Shown here one piece after another: positions 54,429 through 62,628 of a stretch of DNA of 64,000 bases (the stretch's first letter is position 1; every line of letters starts with the position of its first letter). The notes beneath the pieces were generated by a model. The model had not been told where the DNA came from. It did no database searches and saw only the letters and a list, made by a program, of their open reading frames with translations. The DNA is taken from assembly GCA_039193195.1 (NCBI GenBank), contig JBCCWS010000011.1, forward strand, positions 62,001 to 126,000. Reading direction: 5' to 3'. The position numbers were made by a program, and so were the translations under genes. This DNA comes from Pseudomonadota bacterium. GTDB taxonomy: Bacteria; Pseudomonadota; Gammaproteobacteria; Steroidobacterales; JBCBZW01.

Positions 54429-55278
54429 CGGGGAGATCTTGCGGGCGGCTGCCGTCGGAGGGGAAGCGCAGCTTTAGATAACCGCGCATCGCGCTGGGCT
54501 CGCGGGCGACGATGCGCGGTCGGAAGCGAGCGCGATCGAGAATGGTCCTCATGTCGTTCATCAGCTTTCTGCCTGCCTTCGAGCCCTTGTCCTCGATGTC
54601 GCGAATGCGGCCATCGGCGGATATCTCGAAGGTGAACCATACGATCTGATCGTCGGAGGAGCGATAACCCTTCCTGGGCCGCAGATCCAAGAGATTCAAG
54701 GCTTGGCGGAAATAGTCGTTGGCGGCGCGTTCGCTTGTCTTCTCCACCAGAAGGTCCCAGCCGTTTAGGTACTGTTCGCGTGCCGCCTCGTGGGACGAGG
54801 CTACCTGCAGCAAATCCCCGTAGTGCATGTAGGTGTCCAGGAGCGCTTCGTTCTGCGGCGGTGGTAGCGACTCGTAGATTTCGATGGCCTTGGCGTAGGC
54901 TTCGCGTGCCGTGGTCATGGGGCCTGGGTCGCGGCGAGTCTCCGCGGTGGCCTGCGTGTAGTATGTCCGACCGATGAGTACGTACAGTTCGGCGTTTCGC
55001 GCCGTGTTGTCACCGTAGACGATGGTGGTGGACTTGATCGCCTCGCGAAAATCCTTCCGGGCCAGCTTCCAGCGTCCTCCTGCCATGTACTGATAGCCGC
55101 GCTGGACGAGCTTGTCGGCGTAGCGCAACTCGGCTGCCTCCCGGGGCGTGAACTTCCTCGGCTTGTCCTCTTGAGCAGTGGCGGGCAACGCGCAGAGCAG
55201 GACGAGAGCTGTGCAGAGCAGGGCAGCTGCATGGTGGCAGAAGACGGTCGGCCAGTGGTTGCCGGACGATGCGGTCAC
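54418..55278 (-). CDS. TPR protein with C-terminal TonB-like domain
   Basis: 286 residues. Signal peptide (about 15-36, LLCTALVLLCALPATAQ), TPR-type helices through the middle (YADKLVQRGYQYMAGGRWKL, AELYVLIGRTYYTQATAETR, LLDTYMHYGDLLQVASSHEA) and a C-terminal TonB-like fold (about 205-275: IVWFTFEISADGRIRDIEDK, RARFRPRIVAREPSAMRGYL). There is no N-terminal membrane anchor and no Pro-rich spacer, so it is unlikely to energise receptors as TonB does. It may be a soluble adaptor of the envelope. The architecture recalls the separate tonB and TPR genes at 18767-20767. Confidence 0.83.
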   Translation of the reverse strand: MTASSGNHWPTVFCHHAAALLCTALVLLCALPATAQEDKPRKFTPREAAELRYADKLVQRGYQYMAGGRWKLARKDFREAIKSTTIVYGDNTARNAELYVLIGRTYYTQATAETRRDPGPMTTAREAYAKAIEIYESLPPPQNEALLDTYMHYGDLLQVASSHEAAREQYLNGWDLLVEKTSERAANDYFRQALNLLDLRPRKGYRSSDDQIVWFTFEISADGRIRDIEDKGSKAGRKLMNDMRTILDRARFRPRIVAREPSAMRGYLKLRFPSDGSRPQDLPDGA

Positions 55279-55325
55279 GGGGAGATCTCCTTGTCGATGC
55301 TTGCTTAGACCTGAGGCCCTCAGCT

Positions 55326-56318
55326 CTACTGTTTGCTACCGAGGCGTGCCATGGCTGCGGGGCGGTAGCGCTCGCCGCGCACCTTGCCGGCGTCAAAGGC
55401 GGCATCGATGGCTGCCACGATGTTCGCTGCGAGAGGCTCGCGTGCCGCGACCGCGTTCTCCTCTACGTACCTCACTCGCTTAGTGCCTACGATAGGTACC
55501 ACGCTAGGTGAACGCGCCAGGAGCCAGGCGAGGCTCAGTTGTGCCACGCTCAAGCCTGCCTCTTCGGCGATGCGCGACAGGGCTGTGACCATGCGCGCGT
55601 TCTCCTCGATGTGCTCCGACGAATAGCGAGGGAAGGTACGTCGGTAGTCGCGTTCGGCGAGATCCGCTTGCGAGTGAATCTTGCCACTCAGCATGCCACG
55701 CCCCAGGGGACTATAGGCCACCAGACCCACGTCGAGTTCCGCCAAAGCCGGCAGTTCCTGCGCCTCCAGATCCCGTGTCCACAGGGAGTACTCCGATTGC
55801 AGCGCCGTGAGTGGGTGAACCTCCTGCGCGCGGCGCACCTCATCGGCGCTCGCCTCGCTCACGCCCAGGTAGCGCACCTTGCCCTGCTCGACGAGCCGAC
55901 TCATCGCGCCGATGGTCTCCTCCACGGGCACCTTGGGATCGAGGCGATGCGCGTAGTACAGGTCGATCTCATCAAGACCCAAGCGCTGTAGGGACGCCTC
56001 GCAGGCCTGGGCGACGTACGCGGGTGAGCCGTCGATGCCGATAAGCGAGCCGTCGGGCCGGCGCTTCATGCCGAACTTCGTGGCGACCACGGCGTCTGCG
56101 CGGCGTCCGCTGATAGCTTGGCCCACCAGGTGTTCGTTGGTGTTGAAGCCGTAGACGTCCGCGGTGTCGATCAGTGAAAGTCCGAGGTCTAGGGCGCGTT
56201 GGATCGTCCGAATCGATTCGGCGTCGTCCGCGGGGCCGTACACGTGGGACATGCCCATGCAGCCGAGGCCTATGGCGCCGACCTCAAGGCCCCGTGATCC
56301 TAACGTGCGCTGATCCAT
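55326..56318 (-). CDS. Aldo/keto reductase
   Basis: About 330 residues from ATG 56318. NADPH-dependent (beta/alpha)8-barrel oxidoreductase: GLEVGAIGLGCMGMSHVYG at the start, catalytic Asp and Tyr in LIDTADVYGFNTNEH, Lys in AVVATKFGM, His in DLYYAHRLDP, and the cofactor block PIVGTKRVRYVEEN. The sequence resembles the YhdN/AKR13-type that reduces small aldehydes and ketones. The frame stays open to 57074, but this upstream part lies antisense to the alanine racemase gene and has no AKR features. Confidence 0.92.
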   Translation of the reverse strand: MDQRTLGSRGLEVGAIGLGCMGMSHVYGPADDAESIRTIQRALDLGLSLIDTADVYGFNTNEHLVGQAISGRRADAVVATKFGMKRRPDGSLIGIDGSPAYVAQACEASLQRLGLDEIDLYYAHRLDPKVPVEETIGAMSRLVEQGKVRYLGVSEASADEVRRAQEVHPLTALQSEYSLWTRDLEAQELPALAELDVGLVAYSPLGRGMLSGKIHSQADLAERDYRRTFPRYSSEHIEENARMVTALSRIAEEAGLSVAQLSLAWLLARSPSVVPIVGTKRVRYVEENAVAAREPLAANIVAAIDAAFDAGKVRGERYRPAAMARLGSKQ

Positions 56319-56510
56319 CGCGTGCTCATCCCAAGTCGATTGGCCAAGGCCCTGGGGGCTGGTTGTATGGAACCCGATACCCCCGTGAGGGTCGCAGATC
56401 GAAAGTGTGCCCGCGAGAGGCGCGAGGCTCCAGCGCCCCAGCGCAGTTGCTGCTCGGTTGGCTACAATTGCGCGCCCGGCGCGAAATCGGCGCCCGTTGA
56501 GGAGCTCTCT

Positions 56511-57683
56511 TTGAACGTAGGCAGTGCTTCGTCCGTCTCCCCGCCCCCACCCCTGGGCGGCGGCTGGGTCGACGTGGACCTGACCGCCCTTGGTAGCAAC
56601 TACCGCACCCTGTCGCGCTTGGCCCTCCCTGCGCGGTGCGCGGCCACGGTGAAGGCCGATGCTTATGGCTTGGGGCTGGCGCCTGTCGTCACGCAGCTTT
56701 GGGCCGAGGGGTGTCGCTGCTTCTTCGTGGCGAACTCCCATGAGGCGCTCGCCCTGCGAGAACTGCAAGCCACTGCTGAGGTGTACGTGTTCAACGGCGT
56801 GGGGGCGAATGATGCGGCCGCCCTGGCGCGTGCTCGCCTGCGCCCGGTCTTGAATAGCGTCGAACAGGTGCACTTGTGGCGTATGCAGGCGGCCCTGATG
56901 GGCGGTGTTGCGCTGCCGTGCGCGCTGCACTTGGACACGGGCATGAATCGCTTGGGGCTGGGCGCGGAGGATTGGCGAGCCCTGCTCGCCAGCGACGGCT
57001 GGCGAGCAGGGCTGGACGTGAAGCTGCTCATGACCCACCTGGCAAGTGCCCATCGAGGTGAACACGATGCGCATACTGCGCGTCAGGTGCTGGCCTTCGC
57101 GGAGCTGCGAGAGGCTCTTCCTGACGTGCCGACTAGCATCGGCAACTCGGCCGGCACGCTGCTAGGCGCGGCGACCCGCGGCGACCTCGTGCGTCCCGGT
57201 ATCGCGCTCTACGGTGCTAATCCCTTCGACGCTCGCCCCCATCCTATGCGCGAGGTGGCGCGGGTTTACGGGCGCGTCCTTCAAGTGCGCACGGTGGGAG
57301 CGCAAGGGAGCGTCGGCTACGGCGGGGCGTTCACCGCCGCACCAGGCGCTCGCTTGGCCACGGTTGGGGTGGGGTATGCGGATGGCTATCGGCGGGAGCT
57401 GGGCAACCGCGCCCAGGCGTCGGTGGCAGGCGTGCGCGTGCCGGTGGTGGGGCACGTATCGATGGACCTGCTGACCTTAGATGTTTCCGCTGTTCCCGAG
57501 GCCGAGGTGGGGCCAGGCGCTCGGGCCACCTTGATCGGCGGCGAAGTACCGCTGGAAGAGGTGGCGCTGGCGGCGCACACGATTCCGTACGAGATGCTGA
57601 CGGGGTTAGGTCCGCGCTTGCCGCGACTTTATCTGGGCGCTGGCGGCGAGATCACCGAGCCCAGCCCTCTGGCGAGGCGGTAG
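56511..57683 (+). CDS. alr: Alanine racemase
   Basis: About 390 residues from TTG 56511, which has GAGGAG six bases upstream. The PLP lysine is K48 in ATVKADAYGLG and the second catalytic base is Y270 in SVGYGGAF. Other family marks are DTGMNRLGLG, MTHLASAH, NSAGTLLGA, RPGIALYGANPF and VGHVSMDLLTLDVS. It makes D-alanine for peptidoglycan. The frame continues upstream to 56322 without homology, so the TTG is preferred. The divergent aldo/keto reductase start is 192 bp away; both promoters must lie in that gap. Confidence 0.94.
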   Translation: MNVGSASSVSPPPPLGGGWVDVDLTALGSNYRTLSRLALPARCAATVKADAYGLGLAPVVTQLWAEGCRCFFVANSHEALALRELQATAEVYVFNGVGANDAAALARARLRPVLNSVEQVHLWRMQAALMGGVALPCALHLDTGMNRLGLGAEDWRALLASDGWRAGLDVKLLMTHLASAHRGEHDAHTARQVLAFAELREALPDVPTSIGNSAGTLLGAATRGDLVRPGIALYGANPFDARPHPMREVARVYGRVLQVRTVGAQGSVGYGGAFTAAPGARLATVGVGYADGYRRELGNRAQASVAGVRVPVVGHVSMDLLTLDVSAVPEAEVGPGARATLIGGEVPLEEVALAAHTIPYEMLTGLGPRLPRLYLGAGGEITEPSPLARR

Positions 57684-57692
57684 CCGCCGGCG

Positions 57693-58553
57693 CTACAGCC
57701 CGGCCACCAGTATCAGCGGTCCTTCCGAGACCACTACACCGCCGGGCTGCTCCTCGGTAATGGCGAACGCCGCGGGCGCGATCACACCGAGCTTGGCTTC
57801 GATCGGGATGATGACTTCGCCCCCGGCCGAATCAGCCACGTCGAATACACCGCCGTCGACGGGCTCCGCGTCACGCTCTGGATCGACGATCCAAAGCTGG
57901 TACTGGGCAGCGCTCGGATCGTTGGCAGGCATGCCGGCGAGGCGCATGTACCCTTCCTGGCGCTCATTGCTCCACACCACGTCGCCGCTCACCTGCGCTA
58001 GCGCATCCGCCGATTGGTTCCATGGGACCGTGATGACGTCCGTAGCTTCCGCGAGCAGGGACGCCCGCTTTTGCGCATGCGTCGGCGGCACCTGCGCGAT
58101 CGGTACGTCTACCTCAATGGATGATCCGCCACTCAGGGGGAGTAGATCTTCCTGCAGGACGAACGACGTGCCCCAGGCGAGGGCAATGGCAGCGGCGACT
58201 AGCCAGCCGGTGAAGCCACTGGAGCGGCGAACGGTCGGCACCACGGTCGCCGGTGCGTTGCCGGGGGGCGGCTCCACGGCTGGAGCCTGCATGCGATGGG
58301 GGTCGTTGCCTGCCGCTCTCACGGCGCCCAGCAGGCGGTCGCGCGCCTTGGGGGGCATGCCGGCGCGAGCGGAAGGTGCACCGTCCAGCAACGCTAGGTG
58401 CGCGATCGCCGCAGCGTGCTCGAAGCTCTCTCGCACATCATCCGGATGATCGCCCAGCATGCGCACGAGCGAGTCAGCCGACTCGGTGTCCAAACCCTCG
58501 GTGCTATCGCTGACCAGCAGGTCGATCAGCTCTTCGGGAAGTCGCGAGCTCAT
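57693..58553 (-). CDS. Anti-sigma factor, RskA-like
   Basis: 286 residues. Cytoplasmic N-terminal sigma-binding part (about 1-110), one membrane helix (about 118-137, GFTGWLVAAAIALAWGTSFV) and a periplasmic RskA C-terminal domain (about 150-286: VVWSNERQEGYMRLAGMPAN, QYQLWIVDPERDAEPVDGGV, VIAPAAFAITEEQPGGVVVS). It should hold the sigma factor of the next-upstream gene inactive until an envelope signal arrives. The HxxxCxxC zinc motif of many anti-sigma factors is not seen. Its start overlaps the sigma gene stop by 4 bp (ATGA), as expected for a regulated pair. Confidence 0.9.
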   Translation of the reverse strand: MSSRLPEELIDLLVSDSTEGLDTESADSLVRMLGDHPDDVRESFEHAAAIAHLALLDGAPSARAGMPPKARDRLLGAVRAAGNDPHRMQAPAVEPPPGNAPATVVPTVRRSSGFTGWLVAAAIALAWGTSFVLQEDLLPLSGGSSIEVDVPIAQVPPTHAQKRASLLAEATDVITVPWNQSADALAQVSGDVVWSNERQEGYMRLAGMPANDPSAAQYQLWIVDPERDAEPVDGGVFDVADSAGGEVIIPIEAKLGVIAPAAFAITEEQPGGVVVSEGPLILVAGL

Positions 58554-59290
58554 AGCGCCTCCCCCGTGCTGTGGTCCTGCTCACCCAGTCGCTCTCGAAT
58601 GGAGAGCATGGCGCGGCGGAGATGTGTCTTGACCGTGCCCAGTGGCATGTTGAGAACGCGCGCAATATCGCCGTGGGAGTAGCCGCGGAAGATCGCGAGC
58701 TGGACCACGTTTCGCTGCACGTCGCGCATCTCGGCGATGAGCGGCTTGATCTGCTCGACCTCGGCGAGGGTCTCGAGGGACGGTCCGCCCTGATCGCCTA
58801 CGAGTTGATCGTCCTCGGCGAGCGGTTCTGGTGCAGGGCGCCGTTTGCGCTGGCGCAGGCGATCGATGTAGCGCCGGCGCGCGATCATCGCGACGAAGGT
58901 GGTTTCGCTTGCTTTCGTGGCGTCAAATTTGGAGGCGCTGCGCCAAATCTCGATCACCGCGTCTTGCACGCAATCCTCGATCTCCGCGTGATCGTCGCAG
59001 AAGCGTCGCGCCAGCGACCAAAGTAGATCCCCGTACTGATCGAGGAAAGCCTCAGCCGCCTTGGGGTCTCCGTCCGCCAGCGCTTGAAGAATAGATTTGG
59101 TCACGGGTGATGGGCCGCTGATGTTGGCGACGCGCGATGAGGCGCCAACCGCCGAGCGTACTCGGTCGGTGATCGGGCGATCAAGCGTGGCTGTGGCTGC
59201 AGACATGGTAGGTGGCATCTCATGCGCTAGGGGCGCGTTCGCAGTGGCTGATGGTCCCAGATTTCGCCGCATTAGTCTTTTCAGATTCAC
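58550..59290 (-). CDS. ECF-type RNA polymerase sigma factor
   Basis: 246 residues if GTG 59290 is used. Region 2 runs from about 75 to 150 (ALADGDPKAAEAFLDQYGDL, DCVQDAVIEIWRSASKFDAT, TTFVAMIARRRYIDRLRQRK) and region 4 from about 185 to 235 (QRNVVQLAIFRGYSHGDIAR, MPLGTVKTHLRRAMLSIRER). The N-terminal 60 residues are unlike sigma factors and the true start may be ATG 59272, 59218 or 59206. Paired with the RskA-like anti-sigma gene it forms a membrane-signal response unit. The divergent ABC exporter operon with a CRP-type site begins 86 bp away. Confidence 0.9.
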   Translation of the reverse strand: MNLKRLMRRNLGPSATANAPLAHEMPPTMSAATATLDRPITDRVRSAVGASSRVANISGPSPVTKSILQALADGDPKAAEAFLDQYGDLLWSLARRFCDDHAEIEDCVQDAVIEIWRSASKFDATKASETTFVAMIARRRYIDRLRQRKRRPAPEPLAEDDQLVGDQGGPSLETLAEVEQIKPLIAEMRDVQRNVVQLAIFRGYSHGDIARVLNMPLGTVKTHLRRAMLSIRERLGEQDHSTGEAL

Positions 59291-59335
59291 GGATCATTGC
59301 TAGCGGTGGCCTAATTCCCGGGTCCACCCTCAACT

Positions 59336-59351
59336 TGTGATAGGGGTCACA
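59336..59351. promoter_or_regulatory. CRP/FNR-family palindrome TGTGA-N6-TCACA
   Basis: Exact TGTGA (59336-59340) and TCACA (59347-59351) half-sites with the standard 6-base spacer, in the 86-bp gap between the divergent sigma-factor and ABC-exporter genes. It ends 25 bases before TTG 59377, where it could repress the exporter, and about 45 bases from the sigma start, where it could activate. It matches the E. coli CRP core perfectly. Confidence 0.7.
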
Positions 59352-59376
59352 TAATCGACGTTCAGGGAGTTTTCCA

Positions 59377-60324
59377 TTGACCGCACCAGCGCAGGCTGCT
59401 CCGGCGATCGCCCTGAGCGATGTAGCCAAATCCTTCGGGTCTACGGTCGCGGTGGATTCGTTGAGTTTCGAGGCGCGTGCCGGGAGCTGCCTGGGTTTGC
59501 TCGGCCCCAACGGGGCAGGAAAGAGCACGGCAATCAATATGATGGTCGGCTTAGAGGCGCCGGATCGTGGTCGCCTAGAGGTGCTCGGGCGAAGCTGGCA
59601 GCGTGATGCGCGCACGCTACGGGCGGCAATTGGTGTGCAGCTGCAGGAGACGCAGCTATTCGAGAAGCTCAGCGTTCGCGAACTACTTAGCTTGTTTCGT
59701 AGCTTCTATCCAAACGGTTACGCCCCACAGGCGATCATCGAGCTGATCGGTCTGGAGGCCAAGGCTGACACCCACTGCAGGGCGCTGTCTGGTGGTCAGC
59801 GGCAGCGCCTAGCCCTCGGCTGCGCCCTGGTCGGTAAACCGCGCATCCTGTTTCTGGACGAGCCCACCACGGGTTTGGACCCTCAGTCTCGTCGTCGCGT
59901 GTGGGAGGTCGTCGAGCAGGTACGGGCTGACGGGGGCACGATCATCCTTACCACCCACTACATGGATGAGGCCCAGCGACTATGCGACGATCTGGTGATC
60001 GTCGATCGGGGGCGCGCGATCGCCAAGGGAGCACCGGCTGAGCTAATTGATCGCTTGGCGGGCAACAGCGTGATGGAAGTGACGCTCGCGAAGGGCCTCG
60101 AGTTCCTGGCCCTGGAGGAGGTAGCGAGCCTGCCGGGTATTGCGGCGGCCGAGGCGGTAGCAGGGCGCTTGCGGTTGCAGGTGGCGTCGATGGAGCTGGC
60201 ATTGCCCGCATTGCTTGAGTATCTGCGCTCACAGGGGCGCAGCGCGGTGGCTTTGGAGACGCGTCAGGCGACGCTCGAGGACGTGTTCGTGCAACTTACC
60301 GGGCGGCAGCTGCGTGACGGTTGA
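59377..60324 (+). CDS. ABC-2 exporter ATP-binding protein
   Basis: 315 residues. Walker A GPNGAGKSTAIN (near 48-59), Q-loop GVQLQETQLF, signature LSGGQRQRLALG, Walker B ILFLDEPTTGLDP and switch His in TTHYMDEAQRL. The C-terminal DrrA/CcmA-type tail (VMEVTLAKGLEFLALEEV) follows. It is the motor of an efflux system with the permease in the next gene. TTG 59377 follows CAGGGAG. Likely substrates (drug, lipid, polysaccharide) cannot be told apart. The 3' end overlaps the permease start by 11 bp. Confidence 0.93.
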   Translation: MTAPAQAAPAIALSDVAKSFGSTVAVDSLSFEARAGSCLGLLGPNGAGKSTAINMMVGLEAPDRGRLEVLGRSWQRDARTLRAAIGVQLQETQLFEKLSVRELLSLFRSFYPNGYAPQAIIELIGLEAKADTHCRALSGGQRQRLALGCALVGKPRILFLDEPTTGLDPQSRRRVWEVVEQVRADGGTIILTTHYMDEAQRLCDDLVIVDRGRAIAKGAPAELIDRLAGNSVMEVTLAKGLEFLALEEVASLPGIAAAEAVAGRLRLQVASMELALPALLEYLRSQGRSAVALETRQATLEDVFVQLTGRQLRDG

Positions 60325-61384
60325 AGGCAAGCGAGCGATTGACTCGGGTGATCAGCCTCTGGCGCTCGGACGCGAGTGGCAAGCCCTGCGGCAGCTGACC
60401 TTCGCCCGCGTGCGCCTGTTTGTTCGCGAGCCCGAGGCGATGTTCTGGGTGTTGGTCTTTCCCCTGGCTTTGACCATGGTGCTCGGCTGGGCCTTCCAGA
60501 ACCGCAAACCGGCGGACGAGGTAGTCGCCGTGGTGCCGGCGACGGCTCAGGTGCTGGCGGCGGATGCGCCCGGTGTAGCGCAACGCGCCTACGAAGACGA
60601 GGCGGCTGCTCGCCTGGCTCTGGAGCGGGGTGCCGTCTCGGCGGTGCTGTTGCCGGGCACGCCGCCCGTGCTGGCCTTCGATCCGCAACGCCCAGAGGCA
60701 GAACTCGCCCGCCTGCGTATGCTCAACCTGCTATCGCGCGCTGAGTCGCCGCCTGCCCTGTCCTTCGAAGAGGTGAGAGGCACCGGGATTCGGTACATCG
60801 ACTGGTTGTTCCCTGGCATCCTCGGCATGAATCTGATGATCACGGGCATCTGGTCTATCGGCTTTGCCATCGCCGACACGAGGCAAAAGAAGCTCCTACG
60901 GCGGCTGATGGTGACGCCGATGCGCCGCTGGCACTTTTTGGCAGCGTTCATCTTGGGCCGCGGGGTCTTTCTGGTCGGTGAGTTGGCCTGCTTACTGGCT
61001 TTCGCGTACTTTGTTCTGCGGATTCCGGTCAACACAGACCTAGTGAGTTTCTTCGCTGTCTGCCTGCTTGGAATGAGCACCTTCGCGGCCATCGGCTTGC
61101 TGATCGCGGCCCGTCCGCGAACGACGGAGGGCGTGTCGGGGCTGATGAACGCGGTCATGCTACCCATGTGGCTGTTCTCAGGCGTGTTCTTCTCCTACGA
61201 ACGATTCCCCGAGTTCACCCACGACGTGCTGCGGTTGCTGCCCTTGACGGCGATCGTCGACACCTTGCGTGGACTCATGCTGGATGGCGAGCCCGTGCTT
61301 GCGCTGGCGGGGCCGATCGCCGTGCAGACGGGCTGGACCTTAGTGGCCTTTACTCTGGCGTTGAGGTGGTTTCGCTGGGAGTAA
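60314..61384 (+). CDS. ABC-2 type permease
   Basis: About 356 residues from GTG 60314. One N-terminal helix (AMFWVLVFPLALTMVLGWAF), a soluble loop of about 120 residues (60590-60770), then five C-terminal helices (FPGILGMNLMITGIWSIGFA, AFILGRGVFLVGELACLLAF, NAVMLPMWLFSGVFFSYERF). This is the standard ABC2-membrane plan with the conserved LFSGVFFSYERFP box. Together with the ATP-binding protein it forms an exporter. An in-frame start at 60215 lies inside the ATPase gene and is not preferred. Confidence 0.92.
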   Translation: MTVEGKRAIDSGDQPLALGREWQALRQLTFARVRLFVREPEAMFWVLVFPLALTMVLGWAFQNRKPADEVVAVVPATAQVLAADAPGVAQRAYEDEAAARLALERGAVSAVLLPGTPPVLAFDPQRPEAELARLRMLNLLSRAESPPALSFEEVRGTGIRYIDWLFPGILGMNLMITGIWSIGFAIADTRQKKLLRRLMVTPMRRWHFLAAFILGRGVFLVGELACLLAFAYFVLRIPVNTDLVSFFAVCLLGMSTFAAIGLLIAARPRTTEGVSGLMNAVMLPMWLFSGVFFSYERFPEFTHDVLRLLPLTAIVDTLRGLMLDGEPVLALAGPIAVQTGWTLVAFTLALRWFRWE

Positions 61385-61439
61385 CCCTCAGGGCGCTGCG
61401 GTGTGGGCGAGTCCTGCCGTGCTGGTGCTGGCCAACGGT

Positions 61440-62075
61440 GCGGTGCCCCACGCACAGATGCGGTCGTGACCTCTACCCTTAGCCTAAAGAGGGCGCGGTC
61501 CGCGCGCCCGAACAGCTGGCGCTGGCCCGTGTCCGATGACGGCATCGCGCTGGCCGTGCCTATGCTGAGGATTACCCAATCGGTAGAGGGTGGGCGTAGA
61601 TGGGAATGGCCCGAGCGCGTACCGTATCGCGCATCCGTCCCGCCACTTCCAGCGCACCCACGGCTCACAGTTCGGCAACAGCACTACGAACTCTTCGCTG
61701 CCAGTGCGGGGGGACAAGCCCTCGGGTCGATGCAGTGCCAAACGCAAGCATTCGCTGGTTTGCCACAGACAGTCATCGCCCTGCACATGACGGCAGTGCC
61801 CAGGCGCGATTGAGTTCGGTCGCGTTAGCCACCTGCACAGCGAGCTGGTGCTCGCGAAGATTCCACCGCTAGGCGGTGACCCCGAGCACCAAAGCCACCC
61901 GGGCCGGCACGCTAGCAGACGGCGCGCAGCCCCTGACCAGTGCGGCCACGATCGCGGACGCCAGCACACTAGAGGCGAGCCTGCTGCCGAGCTGCGCGTC
62001 GCGATACACCAGGCGCTCGCGTAGCCACTGGAGGAGGTATCGGTGTTGGGTTTGGTCGTGGCATGAACGATGGCG
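61440..62075 (-). pseudogene. Decayed GGDEF (diguanylate cyclase) gene
   Basis: On the minus strand, fragments of a GGDEF protein appear in different frames: LLQWLRERLVYRDAQLGSRL with a hydrophobic helix (near 62040-61950), a linker REHQLAVQVANATELNRAW, then HVQGDDCLWQTSECLRLALH with GSEEFVVLLPNCEPW (GGDEF motif degraded to TGSEEF, near 61720-61640), and after a frame change ILSIGTASAMP with LFGRADRALF (61583-61500). Frame changes and at least one deletion between the linker and the cyclase core mean no full product can be made. Exact ends are uncertain. Confidence 0.75.
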
Positions 62076-62628
62076 CGCAATGCGCGAAAGACGACGGGAG
62101 AGGGCAACAAGGTACGACGCGGTCTTGCGCTCGGCCTACGAGACGCAGGTCACCGTTTCGGCCTCGCGGCGGCGCGTGCTGGTGGGGGCGGGCGAGCAAC
62201 ACAAGAGACATGGGCCGGAGCGCTTGCTTTTTTGCGCCCAATGCCGATAATGCAAATCATTATCAGTAAGCTTCAAGGATCAGCTACTGCCAGAATCTGC
62301 CGGTGCCGGCACTTACGTGAGTACGTGCGACGCTAATCCAGACGGTCGGTACAACCCCCATCATGTGCTGATTGCCCTCGAACCTGCCCGCAGCGGTTTT
62401 TGGGCAGCCTTTGACCGAAAGGACGTGTCGTGAAAGCGATGTGAGTGGGTGAGCTGGACTTCACCCCACTCTGGGCCCATCGCAAAAGAACATCTCACGT
62501 TGCCGGCACTGGCAGACCTTTTTATGCTGATGGCTCCGCCAGAGTGGCCGGCTGCACCAGACGGTGTTTCATGGCCGTCGGTTCGTACAAGCGGCGACGT
62601 CGGAAGCGGAGCCCTAGGAGCCCTCGAT
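62076..62628. other. Non-coding interval with Fur box upstream of the DUF6607-like gene
   Basis: 553 bases with no confident gene. It holds the Fur box at 62246-62264. A 38-codon frame at 62317-62433 (GTG start, protein ending FWAAFDRKDVS) has ordinary amino-acid composition and could be a gene remnant; I do not recognise it. Confidence 0.5.
62246..62264. promoter_or_regulatory. Fur box
   Basis: GATAATGCAAATCATTATC matches the 19-base Fur consensus at 17 of 19 positions, with both 7-base arms intact. It is 364 bases upstream of the next start codon (62629), so the controlled transcript has a long leader or began with a gene now lost. Confidence 0.8.

Noticed and set aside
56447-56468. TTGCTG/TACAAT as an alr promoter
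   Set aside because: The spacing between the boxes is only 10 bases, too short for a sigma-70 promoter.
55326-57074. 582-residue frame as one fused protein
   Set aside because: Only the part from ATG 56318 resembles aldo/keto reductases; the extension is antisense to alanine racemase.
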